A stretch of 64,000 nt of DNA from the NCBI RefSeq assembly GCF_003202205.1, contig NZ_PDOG01000003.1, positions 356,470 to 420,469 on the forward strand, in the 5' to 3' direction. Below, piece by piece: positions 37,219-46,849 of this stretch. Within the stretch, counting starts at the first letter, position 1; each line of letters starts with the position of its first letter. The DNA is from Halomonas sp. LBP4 (GTDB lineage Bacteria; Pseudomonadota; Gammaproteobacteria; Pseudomonadales; Halomonadaceae). The position numbers were made by a program, and so were the translations under genes. The notes below the pieces were generated by a model. That model made no database searches. It was not told the origin of the DNA and was given only the letters and a program-made list of their open reading frames with translations.

Positions 37219-38811
37219 GTGATCTCCACCGCCAACATCACCATGCAGTTCGGGGCCAGGCCCCTGTTCGAGAACGTCTCCATCAAGTTCGGCAACGGCC
37301 ACCGCTACGGCCTGATCGGCGCCAACGGCTGTGGCAAGTCCACCTTCATGAAGATCCTGGGCGGTGACCTGGAGCCGTCGTCCGGCCAGGTGATGGTCGA
37401 GTCCGGCGCGCGCCTCGGCAAGCTGGGCCAGGACCAGTTCGCCTTTGAATCCGAGCGGGTCATCGACACCGTGATCATGGGCAACCGCGAGCTGTGGGAG
37501 GTGGCGGCCGAGCGCGAGCGCATCTACGCGCTGCCGGAGATGAGCGAGGAAGACGGCATGGCCGTGGCCGACCTGGAGGTCCGCTTCGCCGAGCTCGACG
37601 GCTACACCGCCGAGGCCCGTGCCGGCGAGCTGCTGCTGGGGCTGGGTATCCCGATCGAGCAGCACGTCGGCCCCATGAGCGAGGTAGCGCCGGGCTGGAA
37701 ACTGCGCGTCCTGCTGGCCCAGGCGCTGTTCGCCGACCCCGACGTGCTGCTGCTCGACGAGCCCACCAACCATCTGGACATCAACACCATCCGCTGGCTG
37801 GAAGGGATGCTGACCGCGCGCAACAGCACCATGATCATCATTTCCCACGACCGCCACTTCCTCAACAGCGTCTGCACCCACATGGCGGACCTGGACTATG
37901 GCGAGATCCGGCTGTTCCCCGGCAACTACGACGACTACATGACTGCGGCCACCGCGGCCCGCGAGCGCCAGCACGCAGACAACGCCCGGAAGAAGGCGCA
38001 GATCGCCGAGCTGCAGGCCTTCGTCAGCCGCTTCTCGGCCAACGCCTCCAAGGCCAAGCAGGCCACCTCCCGGGCGCGGCAGATCGACAAGATCAAGCTC
38101 GAGGACATCAAGCCCTCGAGCCGTGTCAGCCCCTTCATCCGCTTCGAGCAGGGCAGGAAGATCCACCGCAATGCGGTCAACGTCGAGGCCTTGAGTCAGG
38201 GGTATCCCGGCGAGGCGCCGCTGTTCGAGGGCCTCGGCATGACCGTGGAGGCCGGCGAACGCATCGCCATCATCGGCCCCAATGGCATCGGCAAGACCAC
38301 GCTGCTCAGGACACTGGCCGGCGAGCTGCACCCCCTGGCCGGGGCGGTGCGCTGGACCGACAGTGCCGAGCTCGGCGTCTTCGCCCAGGATCACGCCGAC
38401 GACTTCGCCAACGACGCCACCCTGTTCGAGTGGATGGCCCAGTGGACCGACGGCGGCGAGCAGGTGATCCGTGGCGCCCTGGGACGGATGCTGTTCTCCA
38501 GCGACGACATCGGCAAGTCGGTGAAGGTGATCTCCGGCGGCGAGCAGGGCCGCATGCTGTTCGGCAAGCTGTCGCTGACCCGCCCCAACGTGCTGCTGAT
38601 GGACGAGCCCACCAACCACCTGGACATGGAGTCCATCGAGGCGCTCAACCTGGCTCTCGAGCACTACCCCGGCACCCTGATCTTCGTCAGCCACGACCGC
38701 GAGTTCGTCTCCTCGCTGGCCACCCGGATCCTCGACATGAGCGATGCCGGCATCACCGACTTCAGCGGCAGCTACGACGACTACCTGAGAAGCCAGGGCC
38801 TCTACGGCTGA
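37219..38811 (+). CDS. ybiT: ABC-F ATPase YbiT
   Basis: Soluble ABC-F protein with two ATPase domains and no membrane part; the family acts on the ribosome. GTG 37219 gives [20 protein letters not shown], as in E. coli YbiT; a TTG four codons upstream is also open. Domain 1 has Walker [10 protein letters not shown], the atypical signature [15 protein letters not shown] (also seen in YbiT) and [11 protein letters not shown]. Domain 2 has [19 protein letters not shown] and [11 protein letters not shown]. The linker between them is basic and coiled (residues about 240-300). Full length, 530 residues. Confidence 0.9.
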   Translation: MISTANITMQFGARPLFENVSIKFGNGHRYGLIGANGCGKSTFMKILGGDLEPSSGQVMVESGARLGKLGQDQFAFESERVIDTVIMGNRELWEVAAERERIYALPEMSEEDGMAVADLEVRFAELDGYTAEARAGELLLGLGIPIEQHVGPMSEVAPGWKLRVLLAQALFADPDVLLLDEPTNHLDINTIRWLEGMLTARNSTMIIISHDRHFLNSVCTHMADLDYGEIRLFPGNYDDYMTAATAARERQHADNARKKAQIAELQAFVSRFSANASKAKQATSRARQIDKIKLEDIKPSSRVSPFIRFEQGRKIHRNAVNVEALSQGYPGEAPLFEGLGMTVEAGERIAIIGPNGIGKTTLLRTLAGELHPLAGAVRWTDSAELGVFAQDHADDFANDATLFEWMAQWTDGGEQVIRGALGRMLFSSDDIGKSVKVISGGEQGRMLFGKLSLTRPNVLLMDEPTNHLDMESIEALNLALEHYPGTLIFVSHDREFVSSLATRILDMSDAGITDFSGSYDDYLRSQGLYG

Positions 38812-38983
38812 GGAACCGCCGGGCGTCATGGCGATGGTGATTGGCCGGCACCGCGCTGCGTTGAGGGAGAACACCTGGCAGGGGGAGGGCGGAGTGCGTT
38901 ATAACGGCATCAATTTCCGTTTCGTTCGGCTCGGTCACGCTTGGCCGTCCGACCTGTCCTTCAACGCTGTCGAGAACCACCCG

Positions 38984-39598
38984 ATGACCCCCTTGTCTCG
39001 CCGCCGCTTCACCCTGATGGCGCTGAGCGCTCCGTTCACGCTGCTGGGGGCGGATATCGCCCGGGCCGACCTGATCGAGACCATGCTGTCCCGTGCCCAT
39101 CTGCCGGAGTACCCCGACGAACTCTGGGTGCTGGTCGACGACCGCGACGCCACCCTGACCGTCTATCGTGGCAATGCCCAACTCGAGCGCTTCGCCCCGA
39201 TCTCCCTGGGTCGTGGCGGGGCCAGGACCCAGCGGACGAGAGGCGATAACGCGACCCCGCTCGGTGAATTCCGCGTCAACCGTTTCAACCGCGAGAGCGA
39301 CTGGCACATCTTCATCGGCATCGATTACCCGACGCCCTCCCATGCGCGCATGGCGCTGGAGTCGGGGATCTACACCCAGCAGGATTACGACGACTATTTC
39401 GACTACTATCGCCGTCGCGGCCATCCCCCGCAGCAGACGGCCCTGGGGGGGTTCATCGGCATCCACGGAATCGGCAAGGGTGACCCCGACATCCATAGCC
39501 GTTTTCACTGGACTCAGGGCTGTGTGGCGGTGACCGATGCCCAGATCGAGCGGCTGGCGGAGTTGATCGACATTGGCACTCGCGTCGTGATCCGCTAG
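38984..39598 (+). CDS. periplasmic L,D-transpeptidase, YkuD family, Tat signal
   Basis: 204-residue exported enzyme that makes 3-3 cross-links or attaches proteins to peptidoglycan. The start is MTPLSRRRFTLMALSA (38984); the twin-arginine motif SRRRFTLM implies Tat export. The YkuD catalytic region reads IHGIGKGDPD followed by HWTQGCVAVTD, with His and Cys present. An upstream in-frame ATG at 38828 would bury the signal and is rejected. It lies 177 bp before a Braun-type lipoprotein gene. Confidence 0.85.
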   Translation: MTPLSRRRFTLMALSAPFTLLGADIARADLIETMLSRAHLPEYPDELWVLVDDRDATLTVYRGNAQLERFAPISLGRGGARTQRTRGDNATPLGEFRVNRFNRESDWHIFIGIDYPTPSHARMALESGIYTQQDYDDYFDYYRRRGHPPQQTALGGFIGIHGIGKGDPDIHSRFHWTQGCVAVTDAQIERLAELIDIGTRVVIR

Positions 39599-39647
39599 GC
39601 TTTACATGCGCAAGGGACGTTCCTAGCTATGGACAAGCGCCGTTGTG

Positions 39648-39653
39648 TATAAT
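39648..39653 (+). promoter_or_regulatory. -10 box upstream of the lipoprotein gene
   Basis: A perfect TATAAT lies in the AT-rich stretch TTGTGTATAATAAAACAG, about 115 bp before the lipoprotein ATG. No good -35 box lies 17 bp upstream. If used, it gives a leader of roughly 115 bases. Confidence 0.5.
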
Positions 39654-39775
39654 AAAACAGCGTTTGACTCCTGTGCTTCGCAGCAGAAGTCGCTGCAAGA
39701 AAATCCTGCATGAGCAGGAAGCCTGATCTCAGGCATCACCAACGCACTACCCAAGGAAGACTCAAGGAGAACACC

Positions 39776-40039
39776 ATGACTCTGAAGACCACCCTGAAGC
39801 TGACCGCCGCTGCTGCCTCCCTGGCCATCCTGGCCGGCTGTGCTTCCAACAGCGCTCTGGAAGAAGTGCGTCAGACTGCCGAGGCCGCCCAGGCCGACGC
39901 CGCTGAAGCTCGTAGCATTGCCACCCAGGCCCAGAACACTGCCAACCAGGCGCAGCGTGACGCCCGGGCGGCTCTGCAGATGTCCGAGCAGAACCGTGAG
40001 GAAATGAACCGCATGTTCCAGCGCTCCATGCAGAAGTAA
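39776..40039 (+). CDS. lpp: Braun-type murein lipoprotein (Lpp/OprI)
   Basis: 87-residue precursor of a small, very abundant outer-membrane lipoprotein that tethers the envelope to peptidoglycan. The signal peptide ends in the lipobox LAGC (Cys22). The mature protein is an uninterrupted alpha-helical heptad-repeat region, expected to form a trimeric coiled coil. It ends in Lys87 (RSMQK), the residue that Braun lipoproteins use for attachment to meso-DAP. A strong AAGGAGA precedes ATG 39776. L,D-transpeptidase genes lie on both sides. Confidence 0.88.
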   Translation: MTLKTTLKLTAAAASLAILAGCASNSALEEVRQTAEAAQADAAEARSIATQAQNTANQAQRDARAALQMSEQNREEMNRMFQRSMQK

Positions 40040-40052
40040 TTCTGTCGGAGTG

Positions 40053-40118
40053 CCGCCTCCATCCATGGATGGAGGCGGTTCTGTAGTACGAGAAAACCCC
40101 GCCTCGGCGGGGTTTTCT
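40053..40118. terminator. two hairpins ending lpp, second one bidirectional
   Basis: A 26-bp perfect palindrome (40053-40078, CCGCCTCCATCC and its inverse) is followed by AGAAAACCCCGCC (40091-40103), TC, and GGCGGGGTTTTCT (40106-40118). The second is a classic intrinsic terminator with A- and T-tracts on both sides, serving lpp and the convergent L,D-transpeptidase gene. Confidence 0.9.
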
Positions 40119-40162
40119 GTTGCTGTCCTGTCGGTCTCGGGGCGAAACCTGCCCGGCCGTGG

Positions 40163-41227
40163 TCAGTTCGGCTGGTCGACCAGGGCCGTGATCTCCAGTT
40201 CCTGGAACAGCCCATCGGCCTCCTCGAGCGATGGGGCAGCGGGCGTGGGCTCCTCCTCGGCCTCGCGCAGCAGGGAGACGACGCTGCCGTCGGGGCTCTC
40301 CACCACGCCGCGCAGCATGGCGTAGTCGATCGGGGGCTGCTCCTCGCCGAAGGCGCGGGTCACCACCTCGATGGCGTTGAGAAACGGCTCGAAACTGCCC
40401 TCGTTCTCCTCCAGTTGCGGGAAGGACTGGACGTAGAGCTCGCCATCCTCCGACCAGCCGGCCTTGAAGGGCTGGTCGACGATGTTCACCTTGGTACCGC
40501 TCGGCACCCGCTCGTAGAGCGACTCGATGTCCTCGGGGAACATGCGAATGCAGCCGCGGCTGGCGCGCATGCCGACGCCGTCGGGCTTGTTGGTACCGTG
40601 GATCAGGTAGCTCGGCAGGCCGAGCAGGATGGCATGACGGCCCAAGGGGTTGTCCGGGCCCGGGGGCACCACGCTGGGCACCGGCTCCCCCCGGGCCGCC
40701 GCCTCCTCGCGCATGGAGCGCGGCGGCGACCAGGCCGGGTCCTCGACCTTGACGGTGGTCTTCGTCACGCCCACCGGCGTGGCGAAGCCGTCACGGCCCA
40801 CGCTGATCGGGTAGGTCTCGACCACGTCCTCGCCCGAGTAGTAGTAGAGCCGCAACTCGGAGAGGTTGATCACGATGCCCTCGCGAGGGGCGTCGGGCAG
40901 GATATGGCGGTTCGGAATGACCACCTCGGTACCGGCGAAGGGCGCCCAGAGGCTGACATCCGGGTTGGCCATGCGGATCGCCTCGTACCCCACGTTGTGC
41001 TCGCGGGCGAGGTCGATCAGGGTGTCGCCTTCCTCGACCGAGACGGTATAGGCCTCGCCGATCACGTTGCCGGTCTCGGGCAGCGGATAGTGGCCGCGCA
41101 CCGGCTCCGCCTCCTCGGCGAGGGCGGCGCTGGGGATCATGGTGGCAACCAGGGCGGCGGTCAGGCCCAGGGTCAGGAGGCCCATCGCCGAGTGGCTGGC
41201 CAGTCTTGAAGGTTTCATCGACGTCAT
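40163..41227 (-). CDS. L,D-transpeptidase with LysM-like domain (ErfK/YcfS type)
   Basis: Exported 354-residue enzyme. The signal peptide ends near SAALA. A LysM-type segment (YTVSVEEGDTLIDLAREHNV) binds peptidoglycan. The YkuD domain follows (INLSELRLYYYSG, GRHAILLGLPSYLIHGTNKP, MRASRGCIRM) with His and the catalytic Cys. This architecture is that of E. coli ErfK/YbiS/YcfS, which attach Lpp to peptidoglycan. The adjacent lpp gene, convergent across a shared terminator, supports that role. The start could be 41227 or the ATG three codons later (41218). Confidence 0.88.
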   Translation of the reverse strand: MTSMKPSRLASHSAMGLLTLGLTAALVATMIPSAALAEEAEPVRGHYPLPETGNVIGEAYTVSVEEGDTLIDLAREHNVGYEAIRMANPDVSLWAPFAGTEVVIPNRHILPDAPREGIVINLSELRLYYYSGEDVVETYPISVGRDGFATPVGVTKTTVKVEDPAWSPPRSMREEAAARGEPVPSVVPPGPDNPLGRHAILLGLPSYLIHGTNKPDGVGMRASRGCIRMFPEDIESLYERVPSGTKVNIVDQPFKAGWSEDGELYVQSFPQLEENEGSFEPFLNAIEVVTRAFGEEQPPIDYAMLRGVVESPDGSVVSLLREAEEEPTPAAPSLEEADGLFQELEITALVDQPN

Positions 41228-41402
41228 TATCTCGTAGTGCTGTCGTCCGGGCGGACGGCCAAGTGTCCGTTGCCGGTCATGACGGTTGTCACGACACGCC
41301 GGTGTCCTTGCCGGCAGTGTCAGGGATCAGGCTGCGATGTTCCGCTTGGCTAACAATATAGAATGCCCTATGGCGCAGCGGTTCGCCACGGGAAAATCTC
41401 GT

Positions 41403-44400
41403 TCAGGCCGCCTCGGCCTTGCGGTTGAGGGCCTCGAGCAGTTGCTCCACCGCCTGGAAGCGCGCCTCTGCCTTCTCCATGTTCGCCTCGAAGCGCAGGG
41501 TGTCGGCGCCATCGAGGCGGTAGCGGTCGGGCGAGCCCTGGATCAGCTCGACCAGGGTCAGGGGGTCGACCCGGGTCTGGCCGCCGAAGATCACCCGGCC
41601 CTTCTCCGGCCCCGCCTCGAGGCGCACGATGCCGAGTTTCTCGGCGCGCTGGCGCAGTCGCGTCTGGCGCAGCAGGGTCTTCACCGGGACCGGCAACAGG
41701 CCGAAGCGGTCGACCATCTCCACCTGCAGCTCCTTGAGTTCGGCCTCGTTCGCGGCGCTCGCGATGCGCTTGTACATCACCAGGCGCTGCTGCACGTCGT
41801 GCAGGTAGTCATCGGGAATCAGTGCCGGCAGGTTCAGGCCGATCTCGACGCCCTCGTCGAGGGGCGCCTCGATGTTGGGGGTCTTGCCGGCGCGAATCGC
41901 CTTCACCGCCCGGTCGAGCATCTCCATGTAGAGCCCGTAGCCGATGGCCTCCATCTGTCCGCTCTGCTCCTCGCCGAGCAGTTCGCCCGCGCCGCGGATC
42001 TCCATGTCGTGGCTGGCCAGGGTGAAGCCCGCGCCGAGCTCCTCGGCCCCGGCGATGGCCTCCAGGCGCTTGACGGCATCCCGGGTCATGGCCCGCGGCG
42101 GCGGCGCCAGCAGGTAGGCGTAGGCCTGGTGGTGGCTGCGCCCGACCCGGCCACGCAGCTGGTGCAGCTGGGCCAGGCCGAACTTGTCGGCGCGCTCGAT
42201 GACGATGGTGTTGGCGCTGGGCACGTCGATGCCGGTCTCGATGATGGTGGAGCAGACCAGCACGTTGAAGCGCTTGTGGTAGAAGTCCGACATCACCCGC
42301 TCCAGTGCCCGCTCGGGCAGCTGACCGTGGGCGACCCCGACCCGCGCCTCGGGCACCAGTTCGCGTACCTTGTCGGCGGCGGTCTCGATGGTCTTGACCT
42401 CGTTGTGCAGGAAGTAGACCTGGCCGCCGCGCAGGATCTCGCGCAGCAGGGCCTCCTTGATCACCGCCTCGTCGCGCTGCTGGACGAAGGTCTTCACCGA
42501 CAGGCGCCGGGCGGGCGGCGTGGCGATGATCGAGAGGTCCCGGATGCCGCTCATGGCCATGTTCAGGGTCCGCGGGATCGGCGTGGCGGTCATGGTCAGG
42601 ATGTCCACCTCCGCCCGCAGGCTCTTGAGGCGCTCCTTCTGGGCCACCCCGAAGCGGTGCTCCTCGTCGATGACCAGCAGGCCCATGTTGGGCAGCTTCA
42701 TCGACTTCGACAGCAGCTTGTGGGTGCCGATGACGATGTCCGCCTGGCCGCCCTCGATGCGCTTGAGGGAGGCGGCCTGCCCCTTGCCCTCGGTGAAGCG
42801 GGAGATCAGCTCGATGTTCACCGCGGTGTCGGCGAAACGGTCGCGGAAGTTCTCGAAGTGTTGACGGGCGAGCAGGGTGGTGGGTACCAGCACCACCACC
42901 TGGCGACCCGAGTGCACGGCGAGGAAGGCGGCGCGCATGGCGACCTCGGTCTTGCCGAAGCCCACATCGCCGCACACCACCCGGTCCATGGGCCGCGGCG
43001 CGGTCATGTCCCCGAGCACGGCGGTGATGGCGGCGCGCTGGTCCGGCGTCTCCTCGAAGGGGAAATTGGCCGCGAAGCGGGCGTACTCGATATCCGGCGG
43101 CGCACAGGCGAAGCCCTCGCGGGCCTCGCGGCGGGCGTAGATATCGAGCAGCTCGGCGGCGGTGTCGCGGATCTTCTCGGCGGCGCGGCGCCGCGCCTTG
43201 TCCCACTGGTCGGAGCCGAGCCGGTGCAGCGGGGCCAGCTCGTCGTCGACCCCGGCGTAGCGGGAGATCAGGTGCAGGCTGTCGACGGGCACGTAGAGGC
43301 GGGCGCCGTCGGCATACTCCAGGGAGACGAACTCGGCGGCCTGGCCGCCGGCCTGGAGGGTCTCGAGTCCCTGGTAGCGCCCCACCCCGTGGGCCTGGTG
43401 CACCACCGGGGCGCCCGGGCGCAGCTCGGAGAGGTGGCGGATCGCCAGTTCGTTGTCGTCGGTGGCCTTCTCGCGCCGGCGGCTCTGGCGCACCACCTCG
43501 CCGAACAGCTCGGTCTCGCTGATCACGGCAAGATCCGGCGCGGTCAGCCACAGGCCGGCGTCGATCTCGCCCTCGGTGATCGCCAGGCGCGTCTCGCCCG
43601 CGAGGAAGGCGTCGAAGCCCTCTACATGGGGCAGGGCCAGGTGCAGCGGGGCCAGGGTCTCCTCCATCGCCTCGCGTCGCCCGCGTGACTCGGCGACGAA
43701 CAGCACCCGGCTGTCGCCATGCTCGGCGAGGAAGGTCTCGAGGGCGGCGAGCGGCTGCCTGGCCCGGGCGTCGACCGCCACAGTGGGCGCCGCCTTCGCC
43801 CGGGGCAGGTGGGCATGGCGATGGTCGGCGTCGTCGGTCAGCGCCACCCGCGGGTGGCGCTTGATGGCGCCGAACACCTCGGCCACCGGGACGAAGGCGC
43901 GATGGGGGGGCAGTAGCGGTCGGGTGGGGTCGACGCCGAGGTTCTCGAAACGGCTCTCGATGGACGCCCAGTGGTGTTCGGCGGCCTCGCGAACGCCGGG
44001 CAGCAGGGCCACCCGGGTGCCCTCGGCCAGGTGCTCGAACAGGGTCGCCGTCCGTTCGAAGAACAGCGGCAGGTACTGCTCCAGGCCGGGGGAGGGGATG
44101 CCCTTGAGGGCGTCCACGTAGAGCGGGCACTGGCGCGGGTCGACGTCGAACAGGGTCTCGAAGCCCTCGCGGAAGCAGGCGATGGCCGAGCGCGACAGCG
44201 AGTACTCGTGGGCCGGCAGCAGCTCGACGCGCTCGACCTTGTCCTGGCTGCGCTGGCTGTCCGGGTCGAAGCGACGCAGGGTGTCGACCTCGTCGTCGAA
44301 CAGGTCGATGCGCAGCGGGGTCTCGCTGCCCATGGGGAAGAGATCGATCAGGGCGCCACGCAGGGCGTATTCGCCGGGTTCGAAGACGGTCTCCACGGCG

Positions 44401-44852
44401 CGGTAGCCGGCCCGGGACAGGCTCTCGCGAAAGCCTTCCCGGTCGAGGTGCATGCCCACCTCCAGGGTCAGCACCCGCCCGGCGATGTACTCCACCGGCG
44501 GCAGCCGCTGCATCAGGGTGTTGATCGGCACCAGCACGATGCCGTGCTCGCCGTCCTGCAGCAGGCGCAGGGTCCGCAACCGGGCCGAGACGATGTCCTG
44601 GTGGGGCGAGAAGCTGTCGTAGGGCAGGGTCTCCCAGTCGGGAAAGGGCAGTACCGGCAGCCGGGCGTAGAAGCGCAGGTCGTTCTCCAGGCGCTGGGCC
44701 TGGGCGGTGTCGGCGGTGATCACCAGCAGCGGCGCATCGCTGGCCAGTCGGGCCAGGGCGAGGGCGCTGGCGCTGCCGGGGGGCGTCTGCCAGTAGAGGG
44801 TGTCGCGCAGGCCCTGTGGCCTCGGGGGGTCGAGCGGCGAGAAGGTCGGCAT
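41403..44852 (-). CDS. mfd: transcription-repair coupling factor Mfd
   Basis: Removes RNA polymerase stalled at DNA lesions and recruits UvrA. The start is MPTFSPLDPPRPQG (44852), giving 1149 residues, the same as E. coli Mfd in length. Domain order is the UvrB-homology region, the RNA-polymerase interaction domain, then the RecG-like translocase with Walker A CGDVGFGKTEVAMRAAF and DEEH box VIDEEHRFG, followed by GTHKLLS, TATPIPRT and the C-terminal D7 domain. It is divergent from the GAPDH gene, a conserved neighbourhood in Pseudomonas. Confidence 0.97.
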   Translation of the reverse strand: MPTFSPLDPPRPQGLRDTLYWQTPPGSASALALARLASDAPLLVITADTAQAQRLENDLRFYARLPVLPFPDWETLPYDSFSPHQDIVSARLRTLRLLQDGEHGIVLVPINTLMQRLPPVEYIAGRVLTLEVGMHLDREGFRESLSRAGYRAVETVFEPGEYALRGALIDLFPMGSETPLRIDLFDDEVDTLRRFDPDSQRSQDKVERVELLPAHEYSLSRSAIACFREGFETLFDVDPRQCPLYVDALKGIPSPGLEQYLPLFFERTATLFEHLAEGTRVALLPGVREAAEHHWASIESRFENLGVDPTRPLLPPHRAFVPVAEVFGAIKRHPRVALTDDADHRHAHLPRAKAAPTVAVDARARQPLAALETFLAEHGDSRVLFVAESRGRREAMEETLAPLHLALPHVEGFDAFLAGETRLAITEGEIDAGLWLTAPDLAVISETELFGEVVRQSRRREKATDDNELAIRHLSELRPGAPVVHQAHGVGRYQGLETLQAGGQAAEFVSLEYADGARLYVPVDSLHLISRYAGVDDELAPLHRLGSDQWDKARRRAAEKIRDTAAELLDIYARREAREGFACAPPDIEYARFAANFPFEETPDQRAAITAVLGDMTAPRPMDRVVCGDVGFGKTEVAMRAAFLAVHSGRQVVVLVPTTLLARQHFENFRDRFADTAVNIELISRFTEGKGQAASLKRIEGGQADIVIGTHKLLSKSMKLPNMGLLVIDEEHRFGVAQKERLKSLRAEVDILTMTATPIPRTLNMAMSGIRDLSIIATPPARRLSVKTFVQQRDEAVIKEALLREILRGGQVYFLHNEVKTIETAADKVRELVPEARVGVAHGQLPERALERVMSDFYHKRFNVLVCSTIIETGIDVPSANTIVIERADKFGLAQLHQLRGRVGRSHHQAYAYLLAPPPRAMTRDAVKRLEAIAGAEELGAGFTLASHDMEIRGAGELLGEEQSGQMEAIGYGLYMEMLDRAVKAIRAGKTPNIEAPLDEGVEIGLNLPALIPDDYLHDVQQRLVMYKRIASAANEAELKELQVEMVDRFGLLPVPVKTLLRQTRLRQRAEKLGIVRLEAGPEKGRVIFGGQTRVDPLTLVELIQGSPDRYRLDGADTLRFEANMEKAEARFQAVEQLLEALNRKAEAA

Positions 44853-44966
44853 GGTCTCTTCGGCTGGGTGGCGGTGAGGCACGAACCCCTCCCGCAGTGG
44901 TTTCAGCTGGATTCCGGGACCATCATACCAGCCCCATGACGCGCGCTTGTAGTCAAACGCCGTTTC

Positions 44967-44983
44967 CTGTAATCCCCCTACAG
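44967..44983. promoter_or_regulatory. palindromic candidate operator upstream of GAPDH gene
   Basis: CTGTA-N7-TACAG: the perfect 5-bp arms are at 44967-44971 and 44979-44983, with core TGTAATCCCCCTACA. It resembles the TGTAAT-type palindromes bound by HexR, a known repressor of glycolytic GAPDH genes in gammaproteobacteria. It lies about 20 bp upstream of the candidate promoter. The regulator assignment is a guess. Confidence 0.4.
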
Positions 44984-45003
44984 CGGCTGCGACCATACTG
45001 CGA

Positions 45004-45032
45004 TTGCCCCGGGCGGACGGCCCCCCGATAAT
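45004..45032 (+). promoter_or_regulatory. candidate promoter of GAPDH gene
   Basis: TTGCCC (45004-45009) and GATAAT (45027-45032) with a 17-bp spacer. The start codon is 36 bp downstream of the -10 box. Confidence 0.55.
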
Positions 45033-45068
45033 GATGGCGACCCCCTTACACCATCAGAGAGGCTTCCC

Positions 45069-46532
45069 GTGAGTCAGCAACCCCTCGATACCGTCTTCCA
45101 GGCATGGCATGACAACCAGGCGACCGCCGAGCAGATGATCCCGCTGATCGGCAGCCTCTACCGTCGCAACAACGTAGTCACGACCCTCTACGGGCGCTCG
45201 TTGTTCAACCGCTCGGTGATCCGCATCCTGAAGGACCATCGCTATGTGCGGAAGATCGAGGGGACCGAACTCTCCGTGCAGGACACCTTCCCGCTGGTCC
45301 AGGCGATGACCCAGCTCAACCTGGGCCCGGCCCACGTCGACGTGGGCAAGCTGGGCGTGGCCTTCAAGAAGCGCGGCGGCGGTGACGCCCTGGCCTTCCT
45401 GCGCGAGGAACTCGCCGAGATCGTCGATGCCCACGACCCCAACGGCAGCAACGGCGAGCCCAAGGACGTGGTGCTCTACGGCTTCGGCCGCATCGGGCGC
45501 ATCCTGGCCCGGGTGCTGGTCGAGAAGGCCGGTGGCGGCAACCTGCTGCGCCTGAGGGCCATCGTCGTGCGGGGCCGCGGCGACATCGCCAAGGACCTCG
45601 AGAAGCGGGCGAGCCTGCTGCGCCGCGACTCCGTGCACGGCCCCTTCGACGGCACCATCCAGGTCGACCCCGAGGCGCGCACCATCACCGCCAACGGCAA
45701 CGTCATCCAGGTGATCTACGCCGATTCGCCGACCGACGTGGACTACACCGCCTATGGTATCGACAACGCCGTGGTGGTGGACAACACCGGTATCTGGCGC
45801 GACGAGGCGGGCCTGGGCCAGCACCTGCAGTGCAAGGGCGTCGCCAAGGCGCTGCTGACCGCCCCGGGCAAGGGCGATGTCAAGAACATCGTCTTCGGCA
45901 TCAACGATGGCGACATCAGCCAGGACGATCGCATCCTGTCGGCGGCGTCCTGTACCACCAACGCCATCGTGCCAGTGCTCAAGGCGCTCAACGACGAGTA
46001 CGGCATCGCCAACGGCCATGTGGAGACGGTGCACGCCTACACCAACGACCAGAACTTGATCGACAACTATCACAAGGGCGATCGCCGCGGCCGCAGCGCG
46101 CCGCTCAACATGGTGCTCACCGAGACCGGCGCCGCCAAGGCCGTAGCCAAGGCGTTGCCGGAGCTCTCCGGCAAGTTGACCGGCAACGCCATTCGCGTGC
46201 CGACGCCCAACGTCTCCATGGCGATCCTCAACCTGACCCTGGAGAAGGAGACCGACGCCGAGGCGCTCAACGACTACCTGCGTCGCATGTCGATCGATTC
46301 GGCCTACCAGAAGCAGATCGACTACGTCGACTCGCCCGAGGTGGTCTCCTCGGACTTCGTCGGCAACCGCCATGCCGGCATCGTCGATGCCAAGGCTACC
46401 ATCGCCAACGGCAAGCATGCCGTGCTCTACGTCTGGTACGACAACGAGTTCGGCTACAGCTGCCAGGTCGTGCGCATCCTGCAGCACGTCTCCAACGTGA
46501 AATTCCTCAAGCTGCCCCGCTCCCGGTCGTAA
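45069..46532 (+). CDS. glyceraldehyde-3-phosphate dehydrogenase, long form
   Basis: 487 residues, the extended class of GAPDH (Pseudomonas GapB type), with about 125 residues before the Rossmann domain. VLYGFGRIGRILARVL binds NAD(P). The catalytic Cys295 is in SAASCTTNAIVPVL, and the partner motif VPTPNVSM is intact. WYDNEFGYS near the C-terminus is the family signature. In organisms with two GAPDHs the long form often serves gluconeogenesis; that is inference here. It is divergent from mfd, and the nqr operon follows. Confidence 0.93.
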   Translation: MSQQPLDTVFQAWHDNQATAEQMIPLIGSLYRRNNVVTTLYGRSLFNRSVIRILKDHRYVRKIEGTELSVQDTFPLVQAMTQLNLGPAHVDVGKLGVAFKKRGGGDALAFLREELAEIVDAHDPNGSNGEPKDVVLYGFGRIGRILARVLVEKAGGGNLLRLRAIVVRGRGDIAKDLEKRASLLRRDSVHGPFDGTIQVDPEARTITANGNVIQVIYADSPTDVDYTAYGIDNAVVVDNTGIWRDEAGLGQHLQCKGVAKALLTAPGKGDVKNIVFGINDGDISQDDRILSAASCTTNAIVPVLKALNDEYGIANGHVETVHAYTNDQNLIDNYHKGDRRGRSAPLNMVLTETGAAKAVAKALPELSGKLTGNAIRVPTPNVSMAILNLTLEKETDAEALNDYLRRMSIDSAYQKQIDYVDSPEVVSSDFVGNRHAGIVDAKATIANGKHAVLYVWYDNEFGYSCQVVRILQHVSNVKFLKLPRSRS

Positions 46533-46542
46533 GTCCTGACCG

Positions 46543-46570
46543 CGCCGCCCCCTCGAGCGAAGGGGCGGCG
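46543..46570 (+). terminator. GC-rich hairpin after GAPDH gene
   Basis: CGCCGCCCC (46543-46551) pairs with GGGGCGGCG (46562-46570) around a 10-base loop, 11 bp after the stop. No U-tract follows. Confidence 0.55.
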
Positions 46571-46693
46571 TGCTGTCTCGGGCGCTCCTGCCTCCCGCCG
46601 AACCGCCTGTTCGTCGTCGATTTCAACGAAAATTCCACAGTCTGCGACAATTTTTCACTTGCCTCCGGGCATCGTCTGCGACCTTCAGGCAGG

Positions 46694-46722
46694 TGGTCAT
46701 CACCCAGCCTTGTCTTTATAAT
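46694..46722 (+). promoter_or_regulatory. candidate nqr operon promoter
   Basis: TGGTCA (46694-46699) and a perfect TATAAT (46717-46722) are separated by 17 bp, about 130 bp before nqrA. The leader would be roughly 120 bases. Confidence 0.5.
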
Positions 46723-46849
46723 ACCGAGGATTTTTCGGGGTGGTCCGAGCTTGCCTCGGGCCTGACTGGTAACGTACTGACACCACAAGAATTCGATTCC
46801 ATTCGAACCCCTTTCCTTCGTATATCCGATCCATCAACTGGGCGAGACT

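Larger units (their letters stand above)
46533..46849. other. intergenic region GAPDH gene - nqrA
   Basis: 317 bp with no gene. It holds the end-of-gene hairpin and candidate nqr promoter listed separately. A locally AT-rich stretch (46614-46660) lies between them. Confidence 0.6.

Noticed and set aside
36679..38874. 731-codon minus-strand frame
   Set aside because: Shadow of the GIY-YIG-like gene and ybiT, both supported on the plus strand.
41286..43688. 800-codon open frame on the plus strand
   Set aside because: It is the antisense shadow of mfd. The composition (His/Gly/Val/Leu-rich, no domain) is typical of third-position GC bias, while the minus strand encodes a full-length Mfd.
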